Notes under the pieces: generated by a model | What the model was told of the DNA's origin: nothing | The model's input: the letters and a program-made list of their open reading frames with translations, nothing else | The model's database searches: none | Made by a program: the position numbers and the translations under genes | Part shown: in pieces, positions 55,686 through 63,195 of the stretch | How the letters are laid out: each line of letters starts with the position of its first letter | How positions within the stretch are numbered: position 1 is the first letter of the stretch | Source of the DNA: RZZS01 sp964491785 | GTDB taxonomy: Bacteria > Pseudomonadota > Alphaproteobacteria > Micavibrionales > Micavibrionaceae | Direction: 5' to 3' | Assembly: GCA_964491785.1 (NCBI GenBank) | Contig: CAZBGS010000001.1 | Coordinates: forward strand, 310,001-374,000 | DNA length: 64,000 nt

Positions 55686-55720
55686 CAGGCGGGTGATTAC
55701 TTACACCCGCCTGATTTTTT
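55686..55720 (+). terminator. Rho-independent terminator of carD
   Basis: A perfect 10-bp stem, CAGGCGGGTG and CACCCGCCTG, with an 8-nt loop, followed by A and a run of six T. It starts 26 nt after the carD stop. Confidence 0.9.
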
Positions 55721-55728
55721 AGTATAAT
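55700..55728 (+). promoter_or_regulatory. Possible promoter overlapping the carD terminator
   Basis: CTTACA and a perfect TATAAT are separated by 17 nt. The -35 falls inside the terminator hairpin. It could drive the phosphoesterase-like gene starting at 55783. Confidence 0.35.
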
Positions 55729-55782
55729 CAATATGATTTTAAATTGTTCCGTAAAACCCCACCCCGAAGTTCCTGCCAGCCT

Positions 55783-56619
55783 ATGTCAAACGAGGCGACC
55801 GACGTAAAGAAGAGAACCGGCCAATGTTTCGCCCTGCTCGGTAATCCGCGCAGAATCTGGGCTATCTCTGCTATTCATGGCAATGTCGAGAGGCTGGTGG
55901 GGGTTCACGACAGGATTATGGATGATATAAGGCCGGGCGACAGGATAGTCTATCTTGGCAATTACACGGGGTACGGCCCCTCTCCGGTCAAGACCATCGA
56001 AGAATTGCTCACTTTTCGCAGAATGGCGCTATCGATTCCGGGGATGCTCTGCAAAGATATAGTTTACTTGCGGGGAGCTCAGGAAGAAATGTGGCAGAAG
56101 CTGGCGCAGTTGCAGTTCTCCCCGGATCCGACATCGATTCTGCTTTGGATGCTGGGACGCGGGCTTGCCCCTACTTTGAATGATTACGGCATCAGCCAGC
56201 ATGACGGGATAGTGGCGGCACGCGAAGGCGTGATGTCACTGACCAAATGGACAGGAGAGATCCGCAGGGCGATAAGGCGGCAACCCGGTCATGAAATCTT
56301 TTATTCGCATTTACGAAGAGCGGCGTTTACCTCAACCGACCTGGAATTTCCGCTTCTCTTCGTTCATACGGGAATCGACCCTCGCAAACCGCTCAACGAT
56401 CAGGGAGACAATTTCTGGTGGGCTGGAAAAAACTTTCATGGGATTACCGAACCATACACCCCATACAAACGTATTATCAGAGGGTTCGATCCAAGTCATA
56501 GCGGCGTATTCATCAATTGCGTAACCGCCACAATCGACGGCGGCTGCGGGTTTGGCGGAAGTCTGGTGGCCGCCTGTTTTTCTCCGGAAGGTGAAGTCGA
56601 GAACTTGATCGAAGCCTGA
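55783..56619 (+). CDS. Degenerate metallophosphoesterase-fold protein between carD and rpoH
   Basis: From the ATG at 55783 the protein has 278 residues. It has the outline of a calcineurin-like phosphoesterase, with the family motifs in the correct order but altered. GDxHG reads AISAIHGN, so the metal-binding Asp is Ala. GDYVDRG reads LGNYTGYGP, with Asp to Asn and Asp-Arg to Gly-Tyr. GNHE reads RGAQEEM, with Asn to Ala and His to Gln. A later VHTG-type motif (LLFVHTGIDP) persists. Such changes in all three metal-binding motifs imply loss of catalysis, perhaps a binding or regulatory role. The genomic position near rpoH recurs in related genomes, as I recall. Confidence 0.85.
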   Translation: MSNEATDVKKRTGQCFALLGNPRRIWAISAIHGNVERLVGVHDRIMDDIRPGDRIVYLGNYTGYGPSPVKTIEELLTFRRMALSIPGMLCKDIVYLRGAQEEMWQKLAQLQFSPDPTSILLWMLGRGLAPTLNDYGISQHDGIVAAREGVMSLTKWTGEIRRAIRRQPGHEIFYSHLRRAAFTSTDLEFPLLFVHTGIDPRKPLNDQGDNFWWAGKNFHGITEPYTPYKRIIRGFDPSHSGVFINCVTATIDGGCGFGGSLVAACFSPEGEVENLIEA

Positions 56620-56703
56620 TAAGCACTACATAATTGGATTGCCTGATCCCGAGGGGGAACTTTATTGCCTGGTCGCCAGTATGTCAGGTAATCAAGAATC
56701 TTT

Positions 56704-56732
56704 TTGCATTCCTGATATAAGTGGACTAAAAT
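56704..56732 (+). promoter_or_regulatory. Candidate sigma70 promoter of rpoH
   Basis: TTGCAT and TAAAAT separated by exactly 17 nt (4 and 5 matches of 6). The -10 element is 30 nt upstream of the rpoH start. Confidence 0.5.
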
Positions 56733-56762
56733 GGTATTGTTTAGAAATGATGGGAGGGCAAC

Positions 56763-57656
56763 ATGAGCCATATTGACGACCCTTTTACGCAAAAAGCCAA
56801 TCTGAGCTATATCCGCAATTCGATGAGCGAGCCAATTCTCGAACGGAACCATGAGCTGGAACTGGCCACCCGCTGGCGTGAAAAGAACGATGAACGGGCC
56901 CTGCATGAACTGGTTCGTTCATATACACGTCTTGTAGTCGCCATGGCTTCGAGGTTTCGGAATTACGGACTGCCGATGGGAGATTTGATTCAGGAAGGCA
57001 ATGTGGGCCTTATGCAGGCCGCCAACCGATTCGAACCTGAGCGCGAAATACGTTTTTCGACCTATGCGTCCTGGTGGATCAGGTCGTCGATTCAGGATTA
57101 TATCCTGCGCAACTGGTCGATTGTGCGCACCGGAACCACGGCGGCGCAAAAATCGCTTTTCTTCAATCTGCGGCGCCTGCGCGCGAAAATCGAAGGGCGA
57201 ATGGAAATCGACAGTCTCAATCAGGAAGGACGCAGGAAGATCGCCGAAGAGCTTAACGTCTCGATGCGCAATGTCGAGGAAATGGAAATGCGTATGGCTG
57301 CGAACGACCAGTCCCTAAACGCTCCGATCAAGGATGACGGCGAGGACGAATGGCAGAACTTTCTGGCCGACGAGCGCCCCGATCCCGAGGATATTGCAAT
57401 TGCCCTGAAGGATTCGCGCACCCGTTCCGCGTGGCTGGAGCAGGCTTTGAGCGAGCTTAGCGACCGCGAAAGGACTATCATACGCGAGCGCCATCTTGGG
57501 TACGATACCGTTACTCTGGAAGAGCTTGGCAAGCAGCTTGGAGTCAGCAAGGAACGTGTCCGCCAGCTGGAATCCCGGGCCATGGACAAGCTGAAAGTAT
57601 CGATTGCCAGCAAGGTTGGAGCCGGAGGGACATCGGATTTGTTTATTGAGAACTGA
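56763..57656 (+). CDS. rpoH: RNA polymerase sigma-32 factor
   Basis: The heat-shock sigma factor. The 297-residue protein has region 2 (LVRSYTRLVVAMASRFRNYG, FSTYASWWIRSSIQDYIL), the RpoH box in the QKSLFFNLRRLRAKIE stretch (about 130-145), and region 4 with the helix-turn-helix LEELGKQLGVSKERVRQLESRA. Length is typical. It has its own promoter and a good GGGAGG ribosome-binding site. The window also carries plausible targets (clpB, clpX, dnaJ-like). Confidence 0.97.
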   Translation: MSHIDDPFTQKANLSYIRNSMSEPILERNHELELATRWREKNDERALHELVRSYTRLVVAMASRFRNYGLPMGDLIQEGNVGLMQAANRFEPEREIRFSTYASWWIRSSIQDYILRNWSIVRTGTTAAQKSLFFNLRRLRAKIEGRMEIDSLNQEGRRKIAEELNVSMRNVEEMEMRMAANDQSLNAPIKDDGEDEWQNFLADERPDPEDIAIALKDSRTRSAWLEQALSELSDRERTIIRERHLGYDTVTLEELGKQLGVSKERVRQLESRAMDKLKVSIASKVGAGGTSDLFIEN

Positions 57657-57691
57657 TGATCCATACCGTGCGGTCATCCGGAATATAAGGT

Positions 57692-57762
57692 GTGCGGCAA
57701 CAACGCCGCACTCATCATCGGATCCCCGCAGATGAACATGCCTGACGGAGTGTCGCGGGGAT
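57692..57762. repeat. Two-hairpin intergenic repeat, family C, copy 2
   Basis: GTGCGGC-AACAAC-GCCGCAC (57692-57711) followed by a longer inverted repeat with arms ATCCCCGC (57722-57729) and GCGGGGAT (57755-57762). It matches copy 1 at 2224-2292 in order, in the CCCGCAGAT start of the second unit, and in the 41-nt span of that unit. It lies between rpoH and the M48 gene. Confidence 0.7.
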
Positions 57763-57780
57763 GGAAGGAAGTTTCCCGTG

Positions 57781-57811
57781 TATCGCCCTTCCTGTTTTAG
57801 GAAGGGCGATA
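57781..57811. terminator. Bidirectional terminator between rpoH and the M48 protease gene
   Basis: A perfect 13-bp stem (TATCGCCCTTCCT with AGGAAGGGCGATA) and a 5-nt GTTTT loop, between two convergent genes. It is followed by a T-rich stretch on the plus strand. Confidence 0.75.
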
Positions 57812-57830
57812 TGTTTACATCTCTTTTATT

Positions 57831-59279
57831 TCAATCAGTTACTATTTTATATAATTGGCCGGGAATGAGAGTCTCGCCCGGGGCTATTGCGTTGAGGACG
57901 CGGAATCTTTCTTCCTTCAGATTATCAAAAGCCATGCGTCTTGCCATGCTTTGTACCGTGTCCCCTGCCCCGGCCGTGACAATACGGATACGGTAGGGCT
58001 TGATGTCGCGCTTTTCCTCGGCGGTCATTCTGCGGAAACTGTAGGTGGTGCGCTTGAGATCCTCGACAAACTTTGCATCGGCTTCGCGCGGGATTGCCAT
58101 CTGGAAGCGGAAGAAGCGGTTTGGCTCCCATTGGATGGCTATTACCCGCAATGACATCGTGCGTCCGTTGACCTGCGCGTTGAAAGCGGCGGTGGCGGCA
58201 TCAAGGCCATTTATCATGACGCTTTCCGCTTTGGTGATATCCTCGCCGCCAAGCCATACCTGTTTAAGATAGGCCATCGGCTCCATCGCCGTGGAAGTCT
58301 GCGCCGCGTCGAACAGGATAAGAGAGCCGTCCGGGCCGATGGCGACAACGTCTTCTGGCTGGTTGACAAGGCGGAAGCCTTTCGGAACGCTGAAAGTGAA
58401 GCCCAGTTCCGGATGATAGAAGTTCTGGTCGCGCGTGAAACCGTGTCTTTCGCTGTCGCCGTAGACCATGCCGTCGATGGTCTTCAGGTAGGTTTCGCGG
58501 TTGACCATATCCTTGCCGGCCGGGAATTGCGCCGCCTGGGCGCTGACTTCGGTTATCCTGTCACCTGTGCGGGGATGGGTCGAGAAGTAGTTGAAGGGCA
58601 TCGGCATACCGGCGCCGGTCAATCGTGATTCGAAAGCCGTATACTGATCGAGATTGGACAGAAAACCGGCCATTGCCTGAGGAGCGTAGCCGGTTCGTTG
58701 CAAGTAACGAAGGCCAAGGGAGTCGGCCTGATGCTCCTGTCCTCTTGAATAGGATTTTATATAAAGGTCTCCGCCGATTCCTGCGGCCTGCACCAGAGTG
58801 TTGCTGTCGGTGGCGGCGGCAAGAACCGTGGCCCCGAGCGAGGTAAGCACGCCGCGTGAATAACGTTCTGCGGAATGGCGGGCGGTGATATGGCCTATTT
58901 CGTGAGCGATCACGGCCGCAAGCTCGGCCTCGGAATTCGCCTGTTGCAGCAGGCCGCGGGAGATGTAGACGTAACCTCCGGGCAGCGCAAAGGCGTTCAC
59001 CATCGGGGTGTCAAGGACGGTAAAGCGGTAGTCGATATCAGGTCTCTCGGTATTTTGGGCCACATGCTCGCCGATACGATTGACGTAATTGATGATATCG
59101 GGATCCCGGTACTCGCCGAAAAGCTTCAGTATCTTGGCGTGCTCCTGCGAGCCTATCGCCAGTTCCTGATCCGGGGACATGAAGGCAGTAAACTGTTTTT
59201 CGCCAGTGGCCTGATTAAGAGTACAGGCAGAAAGGGCGATGATTGCCGCGCCCAGAAATATCTTGCCAATCCTTTGCAT
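57831..59279 (-). CDS. M48 family metalloprotease, lipoprotein
   Basis: A 482-residue periplasmic zinc protease of the BepA/YfgC type, linked to outer-membrane protein quality control. The N-terminus is a lipoprotein signal with lipobox LSAC (Cys19). The protease domain carries the zinc motif HEIGHITARH (about 117-126) and the third-ligand region EHQADSLGLRYL. The C-terminal half, from GEKQ/NRETYLKTIDGMVYGD on, holds a beta domain and ends near a LysM-like stretch (VTAGAGDTVQSMARRM). The start is 20 nt from the start of the divergent nuclease gene. Confidence 0.92.
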   Translation of the reverse strand: MQRIGKIFLGAAIIALSACTLNQATGEKQFTAFMSPDQELAIGSQEHAKILKLFGEYRDPDIINYVNRIGEHVAQNTERPDIDYRFTVLDTPMVNAFALPGGYVYISRGLLQQANSEAELAAVIAHEIGHITARHSAERYSRGVLTSLGATVLAAATDSNTLVQAAGIGGDLYIKSYSRGQEHQADSLGLRYLQRTGYAPQAMAGFLSNLDQYTAFESRLTGAGMPMPFNYFSTHPRTGDRITEVSAQAAQFPAGKDMVNRETYLKTIDGMVYGDSERHGFTRDQNFYHPELGFTFSVPKGFRLVNQPEDVVAIGPDGSLILFDAAQTSTAMEPMAYLKQVWLGGEDITKAESVMINGLDAATAAFNAQVNGRTMSLRVIAIQWEPNRFFRFQMAIPREADAKFVEDLKRTTYSFRRMTAEEKRDIKPYRIRIVTAGAGDTVQSMARRMAFDNLKEERFRVLNAIAPGETLIPGQLYKIVTD

Positions 59280-59299
59280 GTTGCCCTCTTATTGTTGCG

Positions 59300-60145
59300 A
59301 TGAGATATGCATTATTAATACTTTTGCTGGCGCTATCCAGTTTTTTTCCGGGAAGTCCCGCCTGTGCCGATCCCGCGGGGTCTTCAGAGCCTTCCGGGCC
59401 TTCCGGGGATTTTGCGGAGTTGCGGGCCGCCGGAACCGGGAAAATCCGTTCTATCGTAGATCCATATACCCTGATTCTCGCGGACGGCAAGACCGTGCGG
59501 CTTAGCGGGATCGACCTGCCCGACCACGATCCTTTCGAGCCGGGAGAGATGGCGGCAAGAGCCTTGCAGGTCTTGAGGGATAAATTCGAAGGCAAGAGCG
59601 TGACCCTGTACCAGACCAAAGACGCGAAAACTGGACGGATCAACAGGATGGGGCACGAGCTTGCGCATATCGAGCTTATTGATGGAAAGCTGTGGGCGCA
59701 GGGGTTGCTTCTTGCGGAAGGGCTGGCGCGGGTCAGGACTTCGGCGAGGAATCCGGAAATGGCGGGGCAGATGCTCGCTCTCGAACAGGAGGCCAGAGCT
59801 GGCGAGGCCGGAATCTGGGGACTTACCGGCTTTCCGGTTCTGGAGGCCGGAACTGCCGGAGATCATGCGGGAGGCTTCCAAATCGTCGAGGGGAAGGTTC
59901 GCAGCGTGGCTATCGTCCGCAACACGATTTACCTCAATTTCGGGCAAGACTGGCGGAGCGATTTCACCATCGGAATTCCCGCCGCCGGCCGCCGGGCCTT
60001 TACCAAAGCGGGAATAGATCCCTTGCAGTGGGCGGGAACTGACATACGGGGGCGTGGTTGGTTGCGATCCTGGAACGGGGCCTATATGGAAGTCGACCAT
60101 CCGCAGGCCATAGAATTCGTTGAATCGAGTAAACTCTCCCCTTGA
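59300..60145 (+). CDS. Secreted thermonuclease-family protein
   Basis: From the ATG at 59300 (MRYALLILLLALSSFFPGSP) the protein has 281 residues with a clear signal peptide. The SNase-like OB-fold domain spans about 55-190, with the IVDPYTLILADGKTVRLSGID start and the DAKTGRINRMGHELAHIEL and LLLAEGLARVRTSARNPEM stretches. A second OB-like part (about 205-280) ends with the RGWLRSWNGAYMEVDHP segment. The active-site Arg/Glu arrangement is only partly recognisable by eye. Divergent from the M48 gene across 20 nt, so both promoters must overlap. Confidence 0.85.
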   Translation: MRYALLILLLALSSFFPGSPACADPAGSSEPSGPSGDFAELRAAGTGKIRSIVDPYTLILADGKTVRLSGIDLPDHDPFEPGEMAARALQVLRDKFEGKSVTLYQTKDAKTGRINRMGHELAHIELIDGKLWAQGLLLAEGLARVRTSARNPEMAGQMLALEQEARAGEAGIWGLTGFPVLEAGTAGDHAGGFQIVEGKVRSVAIVRNTIYLNFGQDWRSDFTIGIPAAGRRAFTKAGIDPLQWAGTDIRGRGWLRSWNGAYMEVDHPQAIEFVESSKLSP

Positions 60146-60213
60146 TAACTGGCGGCTTTAAGGTTTAATTGGAGCGGTATTTTGGTGGGGACAAAGGTAA
60201 GGAGGAAGCCCGG

Positions 60214-61410
60214 ATGAAATATAAATCTATCAAGGATATGGATCTTAAAGGCAAACGAGTTCTGCTGCGCGCTGATCTGAACGTACCGGCCCAGGATGGC
60301 CGGGTAACCGATACGACGCGCATCGATCGTCTGAAAGACACCATCGACCATCTGGCGAAAAGCGGGGCGAGGACACTGGTTCTCTCGCATTTCGGGAGGC
60401 CGAAGGGCGAGCGCAATTCTGAATATTCCCTGTCCTTCCTTACTCCCGTTCTTGAAAAGCAGTGGGGGCGCAAAGTCAAGTTTGCCGACGACTGCATCGG
60501 CGAGGCGGCGAAAAAACTTGCGGGCGAACTTAAGGACGGCGAGATCGGCCTGCTTGAAAACGTGCGTTTCCACAAGGGCGAAGAGAAGAACGACCCTGAA
60601 TTCATCAGGCAGCTGGCCGAGAACGGCGATGTTTTTGTAAACGACGCTTTTTCTGCTGCGCACCGCGCCCATGCCTCGACAGAAGGTATCGCGCATCTCA
60701 TGCCGACAGCCGCCGGATTCCTGATGCAGGCGGAAATCGATGCTCTGACCAGGGCGCTGGAAGCACCTGAAAAGCCGGTAGCAGCGGTTATCGGCGGAGC
60801 AAAGATTTCAACCAAGCTTGACGTTCTGAACAATATTTCAAAGAAGGTCGATTACATGATTCTCGGCGGGGGCATGGCAAACACCTTTATGTACGCCAAA
60901 GGCATCGAAGTCGGCAAATCCCTGTGCGAAAGGGATATGGCCGATGAGGCGCGCAGGATCATGGAAACCGCTGAAAAAGCCGGATGCATGATCGTCCTCC
61001 CATCCGACCGGGTCATCGTCAGCGAACTGAAGGAAGGCGCAAGCTTCGAGATCGGCACAAGCGAGGCGATGCCCGCGGACAAGGAAGCCATTGATATCGG
61101 GCCGAAAGCGATTGCTGAAATTTGCGATGTTCTTTCAAAATGCAAAACCGTTCTGTGGAATGGGCCGATGGGCGTTTTTGAAATCAAGCCTTTCGACAAG
61201 GGCACCAACGAAGTCGCACGGAAAGTGGCGGAACTGACCAGGGCAGGAAAGATCATGAGCGTGGCAGGCGGAGGCGACACTGTTTCCGCGCTGGAAAACG
61301 CGGGAGTGGCTGATGGCTTCAGCTATATCTCGACTGCCGGCGGCGCTTTTCTGGAATGGATGGAAGGCAAGGTTCTGCCCGGCGTTGCCGCACTATCGGC
61401 TGGAAAGTAG
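60214..61410 (+). CDS. pgk: Phosphoglycerate kinase
   Basis: Makes ATP from 1,3-bisphosphoglycerate in glycolysis. From the ATG at 60214 with a strong AAGGAGGAAG site the protein has 398 residues. The N-domain substrate region is VLLRADLNVPAQDGRVTD and SHFGRPKGE, with LLENVRFHKGEE; the hinge and nucleotide domain follow with VIGGAKISTKLDVL, LWNGPMGVFE and GGGDTVSALENAG. No gap, fba or other glycolytic gene is in the window. A CCCTCTCCC palindrome follows the stop by 18 nt. Confidence 0.98.
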   Translation: MKYKSIKDMDLKGKRVLLRADLNVPAQDGRVTDTTRIDRLKDTIDHLAKSGARTLVLSHFGRPKGERNSEYSLSFLTPVLEKQWGRKVKFADDCIGEAAKKLAGELKDGEIGLLENVRFHKGEEKNDPEFIRQLAENGDVFVNDAFSAAHRAHASTEGIAHLMPTAAGFLMQAEIDALTRALEAPEKPVAAVIGGAKISTKLDVLNNISKKVDYMILGGGMANTFMYAKGIEVGKSLCERDMADEARRIMETAEKAGCMIVLPSDRVIVSELKEGASFEIGTSEAMPADKEAIDIGPKAIAEICDVLSKCKTVLWNGPMGVFEIKPFDKGTNEVARKVAELTRAGKIMSVAGGGDTVSALENAGVADGFSYISTAGGAFLEWMEGKVLPGVAALSAGK

Positions 61411-61428
61411 CAATAGTTTAGATTATTT

Positions 61429-61449
61429 CCCTCTCCCGGCGGGAGAGGG
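61429..61449. repeat. CCCTCTCCC palindrome, family B, copy 3
   Basis: A perfect 9-bp stem, CCCTCTCCC-GGC-GGGAGAGGG, between the convergent pgk and DUF2336 genes. It could double as a transcription barrier, but neither side has a T-run. Confidence 0.6.
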
Positions 61450-61451
61450 AT

Positions 61452-62567
61452 TCAGGAACGGGAGTTTTCCAGCAGGCGGAGCGCGGCTTCCTTGACAGTT
61501 CGCTCGTAGCAGGCAAGAGCCTGGGCGATATCCTGCTTGTTTGCTATACGGCTTGCCTTGCGCATACGCTGTGTCAGGAAATAGATAGTCAGGAAATCGG
61601 CCTTCTCGATGCCAAGCGCCTTGCAGGCGATTGCAAATCCCTGACCGTAACGGTGCGAGAGCGTTTCGATTACCATCTCCGGCGGGATTCGCGCATATAT
61701 AGAGAACTGGGCGACGAACATTCTGATATCGCCACGGCGCAGCACGTCGATCATCTCGGATATTACAAGATTTCCCCGTTCTTTCGACATTTGCGCAATC
61801 ATCATCATTTGCGAATCCGGAAGGTATATCGACTTGTCGGCAGTTGTCAGATCGCTGACGGCCTTGTCCAGAGCCGAGCCAATCTCATTTTCATCGATCT
61901 CATAGCGCCCGGTGATATATTCTTTCAATTCTTCGCCGACTAAGCGATAGAGCCTTAGCGCTATTTCCTTTGGCACCTCTTCCCTGTGGAGCAAAGGACT
62001 TGCCAGACCCTCGTTTTCCATGGCCATGCGAGCGATGATCCGGAGAGATGTGTCGGTGAGAATTATGTTATTATTCTCGGTGAGGTTTTTTATCGTAAGC
62101 GGCTCTTCGGTATCGGCCAGCAGGTCGATTATCTGATCGGAAAGACTCTTCCGCAAAGCAATGGAGCGCCAGTATTCCGGGCCCTGCGATTTTATTATGT
62201 ATATAAGATCGAGATCGTTAAGAACCGGACTGTTCCTCAGAATATTGTCAGCAACCGAGATTTCGTCGTTGGCAAGATGCAAAATCAGCCTTAATGGCAC
62301 ATTGCCGCTTTCGGCCAGCCTTTCGGCAAGCGCCTGACGCAAGTCGCGCTCAGCCTGCTGCATCAGGCCTATTAACACTTCTGTTACAAGCTCGGCCTCC
62401 CTTGCCGTCAGGTCGGCCCGGAACATGTCCATGACGATATTTGAAAGCTCTGCGCGTGCCGGAGCCCGCTTGTCCTTTGCCAGTGCATATACGCGGTGCG
62501 TATCATACAGTCGCACGAGCAGTGGCGCCATTCGTCTGGTTTCTTTATCGATTATGTTTTTTAGCAT
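61452..62567 (-). CDS. DUF2336 protein
   Basis: A 371-residue, almost fully helical protein of the uncharacterised alphaproteobacterial DUF2336 family. It begins with an N-terminal helix bundle (ADLTAREAELVTEVLIGLMQ, ERDLRQALAERLAESGNVPL). The HEAT-like hairpins seen in this family (VADNILRNSPVLNDLDLI, SIALRKSLSDQIIDLLAD, DTSLRIIARMAMENEG) follow. No signal peptide or membrane helix. Function is unknown; some members lie near sensory genes. Its stop is close to the family B palindrome. Confidence 0.88.
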   Translation of the reverse strand: MLKNIIDKETRRMAPLLVRLYDTHRVYALAKDKRAPARAELSNIVMDMFRADLTAREAELVTEVLIGLMQQAERDLRQALAERLAESGNVPLRLILHLANDEISVADNILRNSPVLNDLDLIYIIKSQGPEYWRSIALRKSLSDQIIDLLADTEEPLTIKNLTENNNIILTDTSLRIIARMAMENEGLASPLLHREEVPKEIALRLYRLVGEELKEYITGRYEIDENEIGSALDKAVSDLTTADKSIYLPDSQMMMIAQMSKERGNLVISEMIDVLRRGDIRMFVAQFSIYARIPPEMVIETLSHRYGQGFAIACKALGIEKADFLTIYFLTQRMRKASRIANKQDIAQALACYERTVKEAALRLLENSRS

Positions 62568-62732
62568 TTCCGCTACTGCCCCCAGTCAGTAAATCTTTGT
62601 TCTAGCGGCGGAAATTGTTTTACCCGCAAACCCTTACCACCTCTTATACATATAAAGTTTTTATAATAAGTTAATTTGTCGGAATTTTTATTTAGAATTT
62701 GTGACGGAAGTTGTAGAAGGAAGAGTATTTTA

Positions 62733-62760
62733 TTAACATCTGACTGATATACTGTATAAT
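62733..62760 (+). promoter_or_regulatory. Strong sigma70 promoter of the 91-aa gene
   Basis: TTAACA (5 of 6) and a perfect TATAAT with a 16-nt spacer. The -10 element lies 31 nt before the start of the 91-aa gene at 62792. Confidence 0.6.
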
Positions 62761-62791
62761 TATTGTGTGCAGATAACCGCAGGGTTTTAAA

Positions 62792-63067
62792 ATGGTAGGA
62801 CCAGTAGGTGGATTCCAACAAGTTCCGCTCTCGACGGTGACCCAGCCAGCAGCAAGCGATCCCAATCAGGTACGCGAGCGCGAACGGGAACCTGAAGAAA
62901 ACAAAGTCCAACGTCAGAAAGAAGCTCCAGAGGCCAGTTCGCAGAGAACCGAGAAGAGCCGCGAAAGACAGGAACCGAAGGAAACACGCGCTGCCCAGCG
63001 CAGGGAAGAATCCGCAAAGGATTCTCCCAAAGCCAAACGCGGCAGCCACGTTGATATAACGGTTTAG
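62792..63067 (+). CDS. 91-aa highly charged protein of unknown function
   Basis: A short protein with a hydrophobic-proline start (MVGPVGGFQQVPLSTVTQP) and then ~60 residues dominated by Glu, Arg, Lys, Gln and Ser (REREREPEENKVQRQKEAP), ending in a short beta-like SHVDITV. It looks intrinsically disordered. A strong promoter precedes it and its codon use fits the neighbourhood, so it is probably real. No family recognised. Divergent from the DUF2336 gene. Confidence 0.65.
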   Translation: MVGPVGGFQQVPLSTVTQPAASDPNQVREREREPEENKVQRQKEAPEASSQRTEKSRERQEPKETRAAQRREESAKDSPKAKRGSHVDITV

Positions 63068-63097
63068 TTTACGGCAGACAGACTGTTGATTGCCCTT

Positions 63098-63118
63098 CCC
63101 TCTCCCAAAGGGAGAGGG
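63098..63118. repeat. CCCTCTCCC palindrome, family B, copy 4
   Basis: A perfect 9-bp stem, CCCTCTCCC-AAA-GGGAGAGGG, followed by GTTTT on the plus strand, 31 nt after the 91-aa gene. Here it could act as its terminator. Confidence 0.55.
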
Positions 63119-63195
63119 GTTTTGCAGCTTCTTCGCGTGTTTCAAGGCCAAATAAAAGACGCGTGAATCCCTTAAGCCCGCAGGTAGTCCACGAT

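Noticed and set aside
62573..63151. 192-codon minus-strand frame opposite the 91-aa gene
   Set aside because: The plus-strand gene has a strong promoter and fits better. The minus-strand frame reads Phe/Leu/Arg-rich text without a ribosome-binding site and begins inside a repeat.
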